NCBI RefSeq assembly: GCF_015159595.1 | Contig: NZ_CP063304.1 | Coordinates: forward strand, 1,240,001 to 1,304,000 | Length of the DNA: 64,000 nucleotides | Reading direction: 5' to 3' | Source: Blautia liquoris | GTDB taxonomy: Bacteria > Bacillota > Clostridia > Lachnospirales > Lachnospiraceae | Shown: in pieces, positions 24,142 to 32,611 of the stretch | Numbering within the stretch: position 1 is the stretch's first letter | Layout of the letters: each line of letters begins with the position of its first letter | Translations under genes and position numbers: made by a program | Notes under the pieces: generated by a model | Database searches by the model: none | The model's input: the letters and a program-made list of their open reading frames with translations, nothing else | What the model was told of the DNA's origin: nothing

Positions 24142-25176
24142 ATGAAGCTCATTCGAACAGAAGATGCTGTAGGCCAAGTTCTGTGTCACGATATCACGCA
24201 GATTATAAAGGGTGAGAAAAAGGGTCCTGTGTTTAAAAAGGGACATATCATTCAGGAAGAAGATATTCCGGTGCTTTTAAGTGTCGGGAAAGATAATATC
24301 TATATCTGGGAGAAGGAGGAGGGGATCCTTCACGAGAATGAAGCCGCTGAGATTCTCTGTAAGATGTGCATCAGTGATCATATGACCAGAAGCGGTGTAT
24401 CAGAGGGAAAGATCGAGATCAGGGCAGACTGTGACGGACTATTAAAGATCAATCGTGCGGCACTGAAGGTGGTAAATGGTTTCGGACAGATGATGATCGC
24501 TACGGTTCATGGTGATTTTCCGGTTCAAAAGGGTGATAAGCTTGCCGGCACGAGGATCATCCCGCTCGTGATTGAGGAGGAGAAGATGCGGCAGGTGGAA
24601 AAACTTATCGGAGAGAAGCCGATTCTTCAGCTAAAGCCATTTCCGGGTAAAAAAGCAGGGGTTGTCACAACAGGAAATGAAGTTTTCTATGGAAGAATTG
24701 AAGATACATTTACACCTGTAATCGAGGAAAAATTGAAGGAGTATGGGGGAGAAGTATGTGCACATGATGTCTTGAATGACGACCATACAAAGATTACAGA
24801 GAGTATTTTAAAAATGATTGATGATGGGGCCGATATGGTACTGTGCACCGGAGGAATGAGTGTAGATCCGGATGACAAAACTCCTCTCGCGATTAAAAAT
24901 ACAGGGGCGCGAATTGTCTCTTACGGTGCACCGGTTCTTCCCGGAGCGATGTTTTTACTGGCATATTATGAGAAGGACGGTCGCAAGGTTCCGATTATGG
25001 GGCTCCCCGGATGCGTGATGTATTCGAAACGTACAATTTTCGATCTGATTCTTCCGAGGGCGATGGCGGACGATGAAGTAACCGCAGATGAACTTGCTTC
25101 CCTCGGCGAAGGAGGGCTCTGTCTTTCCTGTATGGTTTGTACGTTTCCAAACTGTGGATTTGGGAAAGGGGTGTAA
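24142..25176 (+). CDS. MoeA-like molybdopterin-binding protein with Cys-rich C-terminus
   Basis: This is predicted to act in molybdenum cofactor assembly. The C-terminal MoaB/Mog-like molybdopterin-binding domain (about 165-310) shows VVTTGNEV and the LCTGGMSVDPDDKTP signature of the MoeA-like branch. At 344 residues it is shorter than canonical MoeA. The tail has Cys327, 330, 333 and 338 (C-X2-C-X2-C-X4-C), suggesting a metal or Fe-S site. I start it at ATG 24142, with TTGGAGG upstream; the in-frame TTG at 24127 overlaps that ribosome site. It is first in the operon, and moaC follows one base after the stop. Confidence 0.82.
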   Translation: MKLIRTEDAVGQVLCHDITQIIKGEKKGPVFKKGHIIQEEDIPVLLSVGKDNIYIWEKEEGILHENEAAEILCKMCISDHMTRSGVSEGKIEIRADCDGLLKINRAALKVVNGFGQMMIATVHGDFPVQKGDKLAGTRIIPLVIEEEKMRQVEKLIGEKPILQLKPFPGKKAGVVTTGNEVFYGRIEDTFTPVIEEKLKEYGGEVCAHDVLNDDHTKITESILKMIDDGADMVLCTGGMSVDPDDKTPLAIKNTGARIVSYGAPVLPGAMFLLAYYEKDGRKVPIMGLPGCVMYSKRTIFDLILPRAMADDEVTADELASLGEGGLCLSCMVCTFPNCGFGKGV

Positions 25177-25177
25177 T

Positions 25178-25684
25178 ATGCCTGAATTTAGTCATTTTGA
25201 CGAGAGCGGCAATGCTATTATGGTTGACGTTTCAAAAAAGTGTGAGAATAGAAGAGAGGCCACTGCCAGCGGATGGATTACGATGAGCCGAGAGTGTTTT
25301 CAGAAGGTGAAAGAGGGATCTATGGGGAAAGGAGATGTCCTTGGAACTGCTCGTGTAGCCGGAATCATGGGTGCAAAGCGAACTTCAGACCTTATTCCAT
25401 TGTGTCATATTCTGAATCTGACAAAGCTTTCCGTGGATTTTGTGATGGATGATGACAATTGCAGAATTCAGGCAGTCTGTACGGCAGCCTGCACTGGAAA
25501 GACAGGAGTCGAGATGGAGGCTCTGACCGGTGCATCTGTAAGTCTTTTGACGATTTATGATATGTGTAAAGCAGTAGATAAAGCCATGGAGATTTCTGGA
25601 ATACATCTGGAAGAAAAGTATGGCGGAAAAAGCGGCGATTTTAAGCGCAAAGAATATCTGCAAAGTAGAGAAACGGAGGAATAA
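25178..25684 (+). CDS. moaC: Cyclic pyranopterin monophosphate synthase MoaC
   Basis: MoaC converts 3',8-cyclo-GTP made by MoaA into cyclic pyranopterin monophosphate, the first stable precursor of molybdopterin. Family features are visible: the opening SHFDESGNAIMVDVSKK, MGAKRTSDLIPLCHIL with the active-site region, and the GKTGVEMEALTGAS signature. I start it at ATG 25178 with AAAGGGGTG upstream, giving 168 residues; the longer frame begins inside the MoeA-like gene. The partner moaA is not in the window. Confidence 0.94.
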   Translation: MPEFSHFDESGNAIMVDVSKKCENRREATASGWITMSRECFQKVKEGSMGKGDVLGTARVAGIMGAKRTSDLIPLCHILNLTKLSVDFVMDDDNCRIQAVCTAACTGKTGVEMEALTGASVSLLTIYDMCKAVDKAMEISGIHLEEKYGGKSGDFKRKEYLQSRETEE

Positions 25685-25687
25685 ATT

Positions 25688-26623
25688 TTGAAAACGGTAA
25701 GAGCGGTCTGTATCAGTGAAAAAAAGGGGACCGGAAAGCATCCGATACCGGAGGGAAAGTTTATAGAGAATTACGGACTTCAAGACGATGCGCATGCCGG
25801 AACATGGCATCGTCAGGTCAGCCTTTTGTCTTACGACAAAGTAAAGGAATTCAATGAGCGCGGAGCAAATGTAAAAGACGGGGATTTCGGAGAAAATCTC
25901 CTGGTTAACGGCATAGATTTTGCGGCTCTTCCGGTTGGGACAATCCTACAAGTTGGGAATGAAGTTATATTGGAAATGACACAGATCGGGAAAGAGTGTC
26001 ACAGTCACTGTGCCATCCATAAACTTGTCGGTGACTGTATTATGCCAAGAGAAGGCGTGTTTGCAAGGGTGTTGAAAGGTGGAATCGTCCGACCGCAAGA
26101 TGAGATCAGTATAGAACCGCCGAGGGCAGACCGTCCGTTCACTGCGGCAGTTATTGTGCTCAGCGATAAAGGATCTCGTGGTGAACGTGTAGACGAGAGC
26201 GGGCCGGCAGCAGAGAAAGATCTGGAGGATAGAGGATATCTTGTTGTTGAGAAATTCGTCCTGCCGGATGAACCGAAATTGCTCGAAAAGGAATTGATAC
26301 GTTTAAGTGACAGTCGACAAGTTGACGTTATATTTACCAGTGGGGGAACCGGTTTTTCACTGAGAGATCAGACGCCTGAGGCAACTCTTGCAGTAGCCGA
26401 CCGAGTTGCCCCGGGTCTTGCCGAGGCGATCCGTCTTGGATCTATGAAGATCACGAAACGTGCGATGCTCGGTCGGGGTGTATCTGTGATTCGAAAAAAG
26501 ACGATTATCGTGAACCTTCCCGGAAGCCCGAAGGCCGTCAGAGAAAGTCTTGATTTTATACTAGATGATCTTCCCCATGGGATTAAAATTCTGAGGGGAA
26601 GTGACGGGGAGTGCGCCCGATAA
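25688..26623 (+). CDS. MOSC domain - MogA/MoaB fusion protein
   Basis: This is a two-domain molybdenum cofactor protein. Residues 1 to about 145 form a MOSC domain (with ENYGLQDDAHAGTWHRQVSLLS and GDFGENLLVNGID, and Cys in GKECHSHC), a fold used for cofactor sulfuration or binding. Residues about 150-311 form a MogA/MoaB-type molybdopterin adenylyltransferase domain with IFTSGGTGFSLRDQTPEA and NLPGSPKAV. The start is TTG at 25688, with GGAGG seven bases upstream. Fusion implies that the adenylylation and the later handling of the cofactor are linked. The family of each half is clear; the combined role is inferred. Confidence 0.87.
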   Translation: MKTVRAVCISEKKGTGKHPIPEGKFIENYGLQDDAHAGTWHRQVSLLSYDKVKEFNERGANVKDGDFGENLLVNGIDFAALPVGTILQVGNEVILEMTQIGKECHSHCAIHKLVGDCIMPREGVFARVLKGGIVRPQDEISIEPPRADRPFTAAVIVLSDKGSRGERVDESGPAAEKDLEDRGYLVVEKFVLPDEPKLLEKELIRLSDSRQVDVIFTSGGTGFSLRDQTPEATLAVADRVAPGLAEAIRLGSMKITKRAMLGRGVSVIRKKTIIVNLPGSPKAVRESLDFILDDLPHGIKILRGSDGECAR

Positions 26624-26658
26624 AAACAACAACAAAAAAGAGAGAGGAAAGAAAAAAG

Positions 26659-27540
26659 ATGAACAGAAAAGCAGCAGCAGTACTCATAGGAGTGATGACA
26701 GCGTCAATACTTACTGGATGTGGTAAAGGAGGGAATGATAATATGGATACTAACTCAAAATCGAATACATCAGCGTTAAGTTCCGGGGAAGATGCAGCGG
26801 CCTCAATATCGTCTTCGTCAAAATCATCAGACGATATTGAGCAGACAAAGATTTTAGTCGCAGCTGCGGCAAGCCTTAAGAATGCATATGATGACAAACT
26901 GATTCCTATGTTTCAAGACCAGAATCCGGGGATTCTTGTAGAAGGAACGTATGATGCGTCTGGAAAACTTCAAACACAAATTGAAGAAGGGCTGGAGGCA
27001 GACATCTTTATGTCAGCGGCACCGAAACAGATGAATGATTTAAATGACAAAGGGCTGATAGAGTCGGACACAATGACGGACTTGCTGGAGAACAAGATTG
27101 TACTTATCATTCCGGAGAATGATGCCTCTGATATCACGAGTTTCGAAGATATCGAGCGTGCCTCAAGCATTGCAATCGGGGATCCCGCTTCCGTTCCTGT
27201 CGGACAGTATTCCGAGGAAGCACTGACAAACCTTGGTATCTGGGACAAGATACAGGACAAAATCAGTCTTGGAACGAATGTGACGGAGGTTCTGAATCAG
27301 GTTGCGGCTGGAAGTGCTGATGCGGGAATTGTCTATGCCACAGATGCGGCCTCTATGCCAGACAAGGTAAAAGTAGTGGCAGAAGCTCCAAAAGACAGCG
27401 TCAGCAAGGCAATCTATCCCGTAGCTGTTGTAAAGAACAGCAAGCACACGGAAGAAGCGAAGGCGTTTGTAGATTTTTTGAAGACTCCGGAAGCAATTAA
27501 GGTATTTGAGGATTATGGATTTACCAATGCACTTTCGTAA
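26659..27540 (+). CDS. modA: Molybdate ABC transporter substrate-binding lipoprotein ModA
   Basis: ModA captures molybdate (or tungstate) outside the membrane. A signal peptide ends in the lipobox ILTGC (Cys21), followed by a Ser/Asn-rich linker to about residue 55. The binding domain begins at ILVAAAASLKNAYDDKLIPMF, whose serines usually hold the oxyanion; DIFMSAAPKQM and SADAGIVYATDA are further family marks. I choose ATG 26659, with GAGGAAAG upstream, giving 293 residues; a GTG at 26611 lies in the previous gene. It is followed by modB after 15 bases. Confidence 0.92.
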   Translation: MNRKAAAVLIGVMTASILTGCGKGGNDNMDTNSKSNTSALSSGEDAAASISSSSKSSDDIEQTKILVAAAASLKNAYDDKLIPMFQDQNPGILVEGTYDASGKLQTQIEEGLEADIFMSAAPKQMNDLNDKGLIESDTMTDLLENKIVLIIPENDASDITSFEDIERASSIAIGDPASVPVGQYSEEALTNLGIWDKIQDKISLGTNVTEVLNQVAAGSADAGIVYATDAASMPDKVKVVAEAPKDSVSKAIYPVAVVKNSKHTEEAKAFVDFLKTPEAIKVFEDYGFTNALS

Positions 27541-27555
27541 GAAAGAAGGACGAAC

Positions 27556-28230
27556 ATGGACTGGTCACCTGTATGGATTTCACTGAAAACTGCATCGGTA
27601 TCAATCTTCATTACATTTTTTGTGGGGATATTTGCGGCATGGGGCGTGATAAGCACGAAAAAAGAAGGAACAAAAGCTTTTTGTGATGGCTTACTTACCC
27701 TGCCGCTTGTACTCCCTCCCACGGTGGTCGGATTTTTCCTGTTATACATTTTTGGTGTCAATGGTCCGCTGGGGGAATTTTTTATGCGTGTGTTCGGTGT
27801 AAAGATTGCTTTTTCCTGGATTGCAACGGTATTGGCTTCGATCGTAGTTTCTTTTCCACTGATGTATCGCTCTGCCAGAGGAGCTTTTGAACAGGTGGAT
27901 TCGAATCTGGTGGCAGCTGCCAGGACTCTCGGCATGAGTGAATGGACAATTTTTCGAAAAGTTCTCTGTTCGAATGCACTTCCGGGAATTATATCCGGCG
28001 GCGTACTGGCCTTTTCCAGAGGCCTTGGAGAATTCGGAGCTACAGCGATGATTGCCGGAAATATAGCAAAAAAGACAAGGACACTCCCCATGGCAATTTA
28101 TTCGGAAGTGGCGGCGGGAAATATGGAAAAGGCCTATGGATATGTTGCAGTTATAGTCGCACTGGCTTTTGCTTCCATTCTGGCGATCAACTGGATGGGA
28201 ATTCGCGAAGAGAAGCGAAAAAATCAGTAA
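27556..28230 (+). CDS. modB: Molybdate ABC transporter permease ModB
   Basis: ModB forms the membrane channel of the molybdate importer. Its 224 residues contain five to six hydrophobic helices and the EAA-type cytoplasmic loop, with AAARTLGMSEWTIFRKV and PGIISGGVLAFSRGLGEFGAT, which docks on ModC. The leader LPLVLPPTVVGFFLLYIFG is typical of ModB. A hairpin follows its stop before modC. All parts look intact. Confidence 0.93.
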   Translation: MDWSPVWISLKTASVSIFITFFVGIFAAWGVISTKKEGTKAFCDGLLTLPLVLPPTVVGFFLLYIFGVNGPLGEFFMRVFGVKIAFSWIATVLASIVVSFPLMYRSARGAFEQVDSNLVAAARTLGMSEWTIFRKVLCSNALPGIISGGVLAFSRGLGEFGATAMIAGNIAKKTRTLPMAIYSEVAAGNMEKAYGYVAVIVALAFASILAINWMGIREEKRKNQ

Positions 28231-28238
28231 TTTTATTA

Positions 28239-28278
28239 TAAGGATTGCCGGTGACACAGATGTGTGCGGCAATCCTTA
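28239..28278 (+). repeat. Intercistronic hairpin between modB and modC
   Basis: Perfect 12-base-pair arms (28239-28250 and 28267-28278) surround a 16-base loop that can itself pair. No T tract follows, so it may be an mRNA-stability or processing element or an attenuator rather than a full terminator. Confidence 0.6.
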
Positions 28279-28305
28279 CGTTATATAGAAAGGACGTAGA
28301 CGAAT

Positions 28306-29367
28306 ATGTTGGAAGTTGATATAATAAAAAAACTGCGTCAGTTTACGCTCGCCCTCTCTTTTTGTGTGGACAAAGGCTGCCTTGGAATTCTTGGCCCTTC
28401 CGGCTGCGGCAAAAGTATGACTCTTAAGGCGATTGCCGGAATCGTAACTCCGGACAGTGGAAGTATCCAAAATCATGATCGGGTACTCTATAACTCCAGA
28501 CAGAGGATTAATCTAAAACCACAGAGACGAAAAGTCGGGTATTTGTTTCAAAATTATGCATTGTTTCCCAATATGACAGTGGAACAAAATATTGGCTGTG
28601 GCCTTGACCAAAAAAGTCCAAAGAGGTACGATAAAGTCAAAGAGATGATTAGCCGTTTTCAACTTGAAGGGTTAGAGAATAGTTTTCCGGCACGTTTATC
28701 GGGAGGGCAGCAGCAAAGAGTGGCACTTGCTCGTATCCTTGCATATGAACCAGAGGTTTTACTGCTTGATGAGCCATTCTCAGCCATGGATGCTCATCTA
28801 AAAGAGGGTTTAAGACTTCAGATGGCGGAGGTGATCCGGGACTATCAGGGGGTGACGGTTCTTGTCACACACGACAGGGATGAAGCCTATCAGCTCTGCG
28901 ACAACATTCTTCTTTTGAAGGACGGAACTGCTTTGGAAAAGGGGGAGACACAAGAACTGTTTGAACGCCCGAAAACCGTGCAGGCTGCGAGGCTTACAGG
29001 CTGCAAGAATCTCTCGCACTTTAAGAAGATTTCTGATTTCTGTCTCTGGGCATATGACTGGAATCTGAAACTTTTTACCTGTGAGAAAATTACAGACGAT
29101 ATGACCTATGTTGGAATCAGGGCTCATGATTTTATTCCTCTGTCAAAGTCCGAGGCGGATGAGTGGGAGAAAAGAGAGGATGCAAATCTTTTTTCTCCGG
29201 GAAAATCGAAAATATCGGAAATGCCCTTTGAGTGGTATGTGACATTTCAGAATCACCTGTGGTGGAAAACGAATAAGAGTCTGCACAATAATGACAGCGA
29301 AGATCTTCTGCCGCCATATCTGAGAGTGGATCCCACATCAATTCTACTTTTGAAAGGAGAGCTGTAA
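28306..29367 (+). CDS. modC: Molybdate ABC transporter ATP-binding protein ModC
   Basis: ModC hydrolyses ATP to drive molybdate uptake. Walker A GPSGCGKS lies at 30-37; the Q-loop region FQNYALFPNMTVEQNI, signature LSGGQQQRVALARIL, Walker B LLLDEPFSAMD and the switch VTHDRDEA are all present. The C-terminal portion (about 230-353) is not an obvious pair of molybdate-binding TOBE repeats and includes a hydrophilic stretch around 280-320, so it may be a divergent regulatory domain. It starts 75 bases after modB, beyond a hairpin, and ends one base before the fused regulator gene. Confidence 0.92.
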   Translation: MLEVDIIKKLRQFTLALSFCVDKGCLGILGPSGCGKSMTLKAIAGIVTPDSGSIQNHDRVLYNSRQRINLKPQRRKVGYLFQNYALFPNMTVEQNIGCGLDQKSPKRYDKVKEMISRFQLEGLENSFPARLSGGQQQRVALARILAYEPEVLLLDEPFSAMDAHLKEGLRLQMAEVIRDYQGVTVLVTHDRDEAYQLCDNILLLKDGTALEKGETQELFERPKTVQAARLTGCKNLSHFKKISDFCLWAYDWNLKLFTCEKITDDMTYVGIRAHDFIPLSKSEADEWEKREDANLFSPGKSKISEMPFEWYVTFQNHLWWKTNKSLHNNDSEDLLPPYLRVDPTSILLLKGEL

Positions 29368-29368
29368 T

Positions 29369-30304
29369 ATGGATGAACTAACACCCATTCGAACCGGAGC
29401 GATTGTCATTGCTGATGGACACGGGAACTCGCCTGGCGCCAGGGCAGCACTCCTGCCGTTCGGTGAAACGACCATGATAAGACAGATTCTCAACGTATTG
29501 GAACACGCGATGGTAAAACCCATCATTTTGATTACCGGTGAAGATTTTGAACTGCTGGAAAAGCAGATTTCAAAATTTCCCGTTATTCGACTTTATAATC
29601 CTAATTATCAGAAAGATAAGATGCTTGACAGTGTACTTATAGGAATGAAGTATGCGGAGGGACTTTGCGATCGTGTCTTGATTCTGCCTGCAAAATATCC
29701 GATGCTTTTGTCGGACACAATCGAGAGGATGATCTCCTGCGGACATGATAATGTAGTTCCGGTCTTTGGCGGGAGAAGGGGTCACCCCGTGATGCTGTCC
29801 TCTAAACTTTTCACGATGCTTTATATGTATAAGGGAAATGAAGGGCTTCGCGGTGCACTCCGAGAGCCTCAGATCTCCGGTCAGATCTATGAACTTCCTG
29901 TGGAGGATGACGGGATTATATTTCCTGTAGAGAGCAAAGAAGACCGCGATGAGATTCCTGATCCGGCAAAACCGCTTCGAGTTTATCCAGAGGTACAATT
30001 GTCGTTGAAAAAAGAGTCTGTCTTTTGGAATTATGAGACGAGTGTCTTTCTGGAACTGATCGAGCATAATGGGTCTATGCGAACGGCGTGTATACAGATG
30101 CATATGTCTTACAGCAAAGGCTGGAATATTATAAAAGAAGCAGAGCGACAGCTGGGATATGAACTTCTTAACACAAGAAGCGGAGGTGCAGATGGAGGTG
30201 CATCCAAATTGACGGAAAAAGGAAAACATCTTTTGGAACGCTATCGAAGGATTCAAGAAAAACTGCAATTTATGGCAAAGCAACTGTTTGAAGAAAAGAG
30301 CTAG
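29369..30304 (+). CDS. Degenerate MobA/MocA-like nucleotidyltransferase fused to ModE-type DNA-binding domain
   Basis: Residues 1 to about 200 resemble molybdenum cofactor nucleotidyltransferases (MocA/MobA fold). However, the usual LAAGxGxRMG nucleotide loop reads IADGHGNSPGARAALLPFG, and the metal-binding Asp motif is replaced by ILPAKYPML, so activity is doubtful. Residues 220-305 match the ModE winged helix: FLELIEHNGSMRTACIQMHMSYSKGWNII, then NTRSGGADGGASKLTEKG. In E. coli the same domain starts ModE; here it is C-terminal and no molybdate-binding TOBE domain is present. It probably represses its own operon through the operator at 24099-24122. It is both a putative sensor and a regulator; this role is inferred. 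Confidence 0.82.
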   Translation: MDELTPIRTGAIVIADGHGNSPGARAALLPFGETTMIRQILNVLEHAMVKPIILITGEDFELLEKQISKFPVIRLYNPNYQKDKMLDSVLIGMKYAEGLCDRVLILPAKYPMLLSDTIERMISCGHDNVVPVFGGRRGHPVMLSSKLFTMLYMYKGNEGLRGALREPQISGQIYELPVEDDGIIFPVESKEDRDEIPDPAKPLRVYPEVQLSLKKESVFWNYETSVFLELIEHNGSMRTACIQMHMSYSKGWNIIKEAERQLGYELLNTRSGGADGGASKLTEKGKHLLERYRRIQEKLQFMAKQLFEEKS

Positions 30305-30319
30305 TCAGGGAGAAGATAT

Positions 30320-31339
30320 ATGTTTATAGAAGTGATAAAAAATATAGATAAAAATATAAGGACTGTGATTATTACAGTTATAGAGGGAAAAAACCAGGGC
30401 TATCGCTGTATTGTATCAGCCGGGGAATGTGTTTATGAAAACACTGGGATAGACGGTGAAGTCAAAAATCAGATCATAGAAGAGGCGGGTGCAATCAAAA
30501 AAACTGCTTTGAAAGAGTATAAAGAGAATAAGGTGTATTTTGAATTGCTCGGAGAGCGGCCGAGACTTGTGATCTGCGGTGGCGGACATGTAGGGATTGC
30601 TATCGTAAACCTCGCAAAACTTCTTGGGATCACAGTCACTGTGATTGAGGATCGGCCAATGTTTGCGAATAACGCCAGAGCCGCAAAAGCAGATTTTGTA
30701 ATCTGTGATGCTTTTGAACATGCTCTGGAGCAGGTTGAAGGGGGATATGACACTTACTTCGTTATTGCCACGAGAGGGCATCGTTACGATAAGATCTGCC
30801 TGGAATCTGTTTTGAAGAAGAATTATGCATATGTTGGCATGATGGGAAGCCGCTCTAGAGTTCGCCTGTTAAAGGAGGTACTGATCAATGAGGGCGTTTC
30901 AGAGGAAAAGCTTGAGGAACTTCATGCACCGATCGGTCTGTCGATTAACAGTGAAACACCGGAGGAGATCGCCGTTTCTATTCTCGGCGAGATTATACAG
31001 GTTAAGAATACTAAGCGAAACTCAGAGGGGTTCACAGATGAAATTCTCGAAGGTCTCGAGCAGCCTGGAAAAAAGATTCTGGCAACCATCATAACGAGAA
31101 AGGGTTCCGCGCCGCGCCAGGTTGGAACGAAGATGCTCATCATGCCAGATGGAACAACAGTCGGAACAATAGGCGGAGGCTGTGTGGAATCGGATATGAT
31201 GCAGCAGGCACTTCGCATGCTGCGTTCGGACGAATCAAAATCAAAACTGGTCCGTGCGAATATGACGAATCAGGATGCCGAAGATGAAGGTATGGTCTGT
31301 GGAGGAATTGAAGACATTTTTCTGGAAATTCTGAAATAA
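30320..31339 (+). CDS. XdhC-like molybdenum hydroxylase maturation factor
   Basis: XdhC-family proteins bind molybdenum cofactor, help sulfurate it and insert it into xanthine dehydrogenase-type enzymes. A Rossmann domain (about 80-225) has PRLVICGGGHVGIAI with GGGHVG at 87-92, and MGSRSRVRLLKE. A second domain (about 245-339) shows ATIITRKGSAPRQVGTKML and GTIGGGCVESDMM, the XdhC/CoxI part. In the usual protein that part comes first, so the order here is reversed. GGGAGAAG precedes the ATG. It is the last gene of the molybdenum operon. No molybdenum hydroxylase itself is encoded in the window. Confidence 0.84.
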   Translation: MFIEVIKNIDKNIRTVIITVIEGKNQGYRCIVSAGECVYENTGIDGEVKNQIIEEAGAIKKTALKEYKENKVYFELLGERPRLVICGGGHVGIAIVNLAKLLGITVTVIEDRPMFANNARAAKADFVICDAFEHALEQVEGGYDTYFVIATRGHRYDKICLESVLKKNYAYVGMMGSRSRVRLLKEVLINEGVSEEKLEELHAPIGLSINSETPEEIAVSILGEIIQVKNTKRNSEGFTDEILEGLEQPGKKILATIITRKGSAPRQVGTKMLIMPDGTTVGTIGGGCVESDMMQQALRMLRSDESKSKLVRANMTNQDAEDEGMVCGGIEDIFLEILK

Positions 31340-31385
31340 AGAGATATTCATAGATGAATTGTAGTTAATTTGGAGCTGTTTTGTA

Positions 31386-31414
31386 TTGCCATCAGGCGTA
31401 TTTTGAATTATACT
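31386..31414 (+). promoter_or_regulatory. Promoter of the sodium-pump decarboxylase genes
   Basis: TTGCCA (31386-31391) and TATACT (31409-31414) lie 17 bases apart, each five of six to consensus. A small GGAGC-AAA-GCTCC hairpin lies in the leader. Confidence 0.72.
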
Positions 31415-31463
31415 GTATAAAAAGGGGAGCAAAGCTCCTAAAACGATTATGGAGGTTGTTACT

Positions 31464-32603
31464 ATGAGTTTTTTGCTTGATGGTTTACGTGCACTTACCT
31501 GGCAGCAGGTTGTCATGTATCTGGTGGGAATCGTGCTGATCTGGCTTGCTATTAAGAAGGATTACGAACCATCTCTGCTTCTGCCTATGGGGTTTGGAGC
31601 AATTCTGGTGAATCTGCCCTTGTCTGGAGTGCTTGATCAGACACTACAAGGTGGCATTTCTACCAGCGGTATTATCCAGTGGCTGTTCAAGATCGGAATC
31701 GATGCATCGGAAGCTATGCCGATTTTGTTGTTTATCGGTATCGGAGCGATGATCGATTTTGGACCATTGTTGTCGAATCCCTTGATGTTCCTTTTTGGAG
31801 CCGGTGCTCAGTTCGGTATTTTTGCTGCAATACTTCTGGCATCCTTGTTTGGGTTCAGTTTAAACGATGCTGCTTCGATTGGAATTATAGGAGCGGCGGA
31901 TGGACCTACGTCAATTCTGGTATCTCAGATTCTGCATTCAAAGTATATTGGAGCGATTGCGGTGGCGGCCTATTCTTACATGGCCCTGGTTCCCATCGTT
32001 CAGCCGTTTGCGATCAAACTTGTCACCACGAAAAAAGAGCGGAGAATTCATATGGATTACAATCCCAGCTCCGTCTCTAAAAAGATGAGAATTGTATTCC
32101 CGATTGCAGTTACAATTATTGTTGGGTTTGTCGCGCCTCAGTCAGTGGCATTAGTTGGATTTTTAATGTTCGGCAATCTGATCCGTGAATGTGGCGTCCT
32201 CGGTACAATGTCTGACACAGCCCAAAACAATCTTTCGAACTTGATTACATTGCTTCTGGGAATCACAATTTCCTTCAGCATGAGAGCGGATCAGTTTGTG
32301 ACCGTTGACACACTTATTATCATGCTCATCGGTCTGTTTGCCTTTGTCATGGATACGATCGGTGGTGTTCTGCTTGCAAAATTTATGAATCTTTTTCTCA
32401 AGAAGAAAATCAACCCTATGGTCGGCGGCGCAGGAATATCAGCATTTCCGATGTCATCACGCGTCATCCAGAAGATGGCCATGGAAGAAGATCCAACCAA
32501 TATCATCTTGATGCATGCTGCAGGTGCCAATGTGTCCGGCCAGATCGCATCGGTTATAGCGGGCGGCATGGTGATTAACCTGGTAACACAGTTTCTGAAG
32601 TAG
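31464..32603 (+). CDS. Sodium ion-translocating decarboxylase beta subunit (OadB/GcdB/MmdB family)
   Basis: This is the membrane subunit that decarboxylates carboxybiotin and exports Na+. The 379 residues form about nine to eleven helices, and the conserved Na+-site Asp is visible at Asp146 in GAADGPTS, along with the MIDFGPLLSNP and GAGAQFGIF segments and the C-terminal HAAGANVSGQIASVIAGG. I choose ATG 31464 with GGAGG eight bases upstream; ATG 31449 overlaps that ribosome site. The carboxyltransferase alpha subunit and biotin carrier are not in the window, so the substrate (oxaloacetate, methylmalonyl-CoA or glutaconyl-CoA) is open. A gamma-like small gene follows. Confidence 0.92.
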   Translation: MSFLLDGLRALTWQQVVMYLVGIVLIWLAIKKDYEPSLLLPMGFGAILVNLPLSGVLDQTLQGGISTSGIIQWLFKIGIDASEAMPILLFIGIGAMIDFGPLLSNPLMFLFGAGAQFGIFAAILLASLFGFSLNDAASIGIIGAADGPTSILVSQILHSKYIGAIAVAAYSYMALVPIVQPFAIKLVTTKKERRIHMDYNPSSVSKKMRIVFPIAVTIIVGFVAPQSVALVGFLMFGNLIRECGVLGTMSDTAQNNLSNLITLLLGITISFSMRADQFVTVDTLIIMLIGLFAFVMDTIGGVLLAKFMNLFLKKKINPMVGGAGISAFPMSSRVIQKMAMEEDPTNIILMHAAGANVSGQIASVIAGGMVINLVTQFLK

Positions 32604-32611
32604 GAGGGCAG

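Noticed and set aside
28279-28302. A second possible ModE site before modC (CGTTAT ... TAGACG)
   Set aside because: Only the left half fits; the right half has three mismatches, so it is probably chance.
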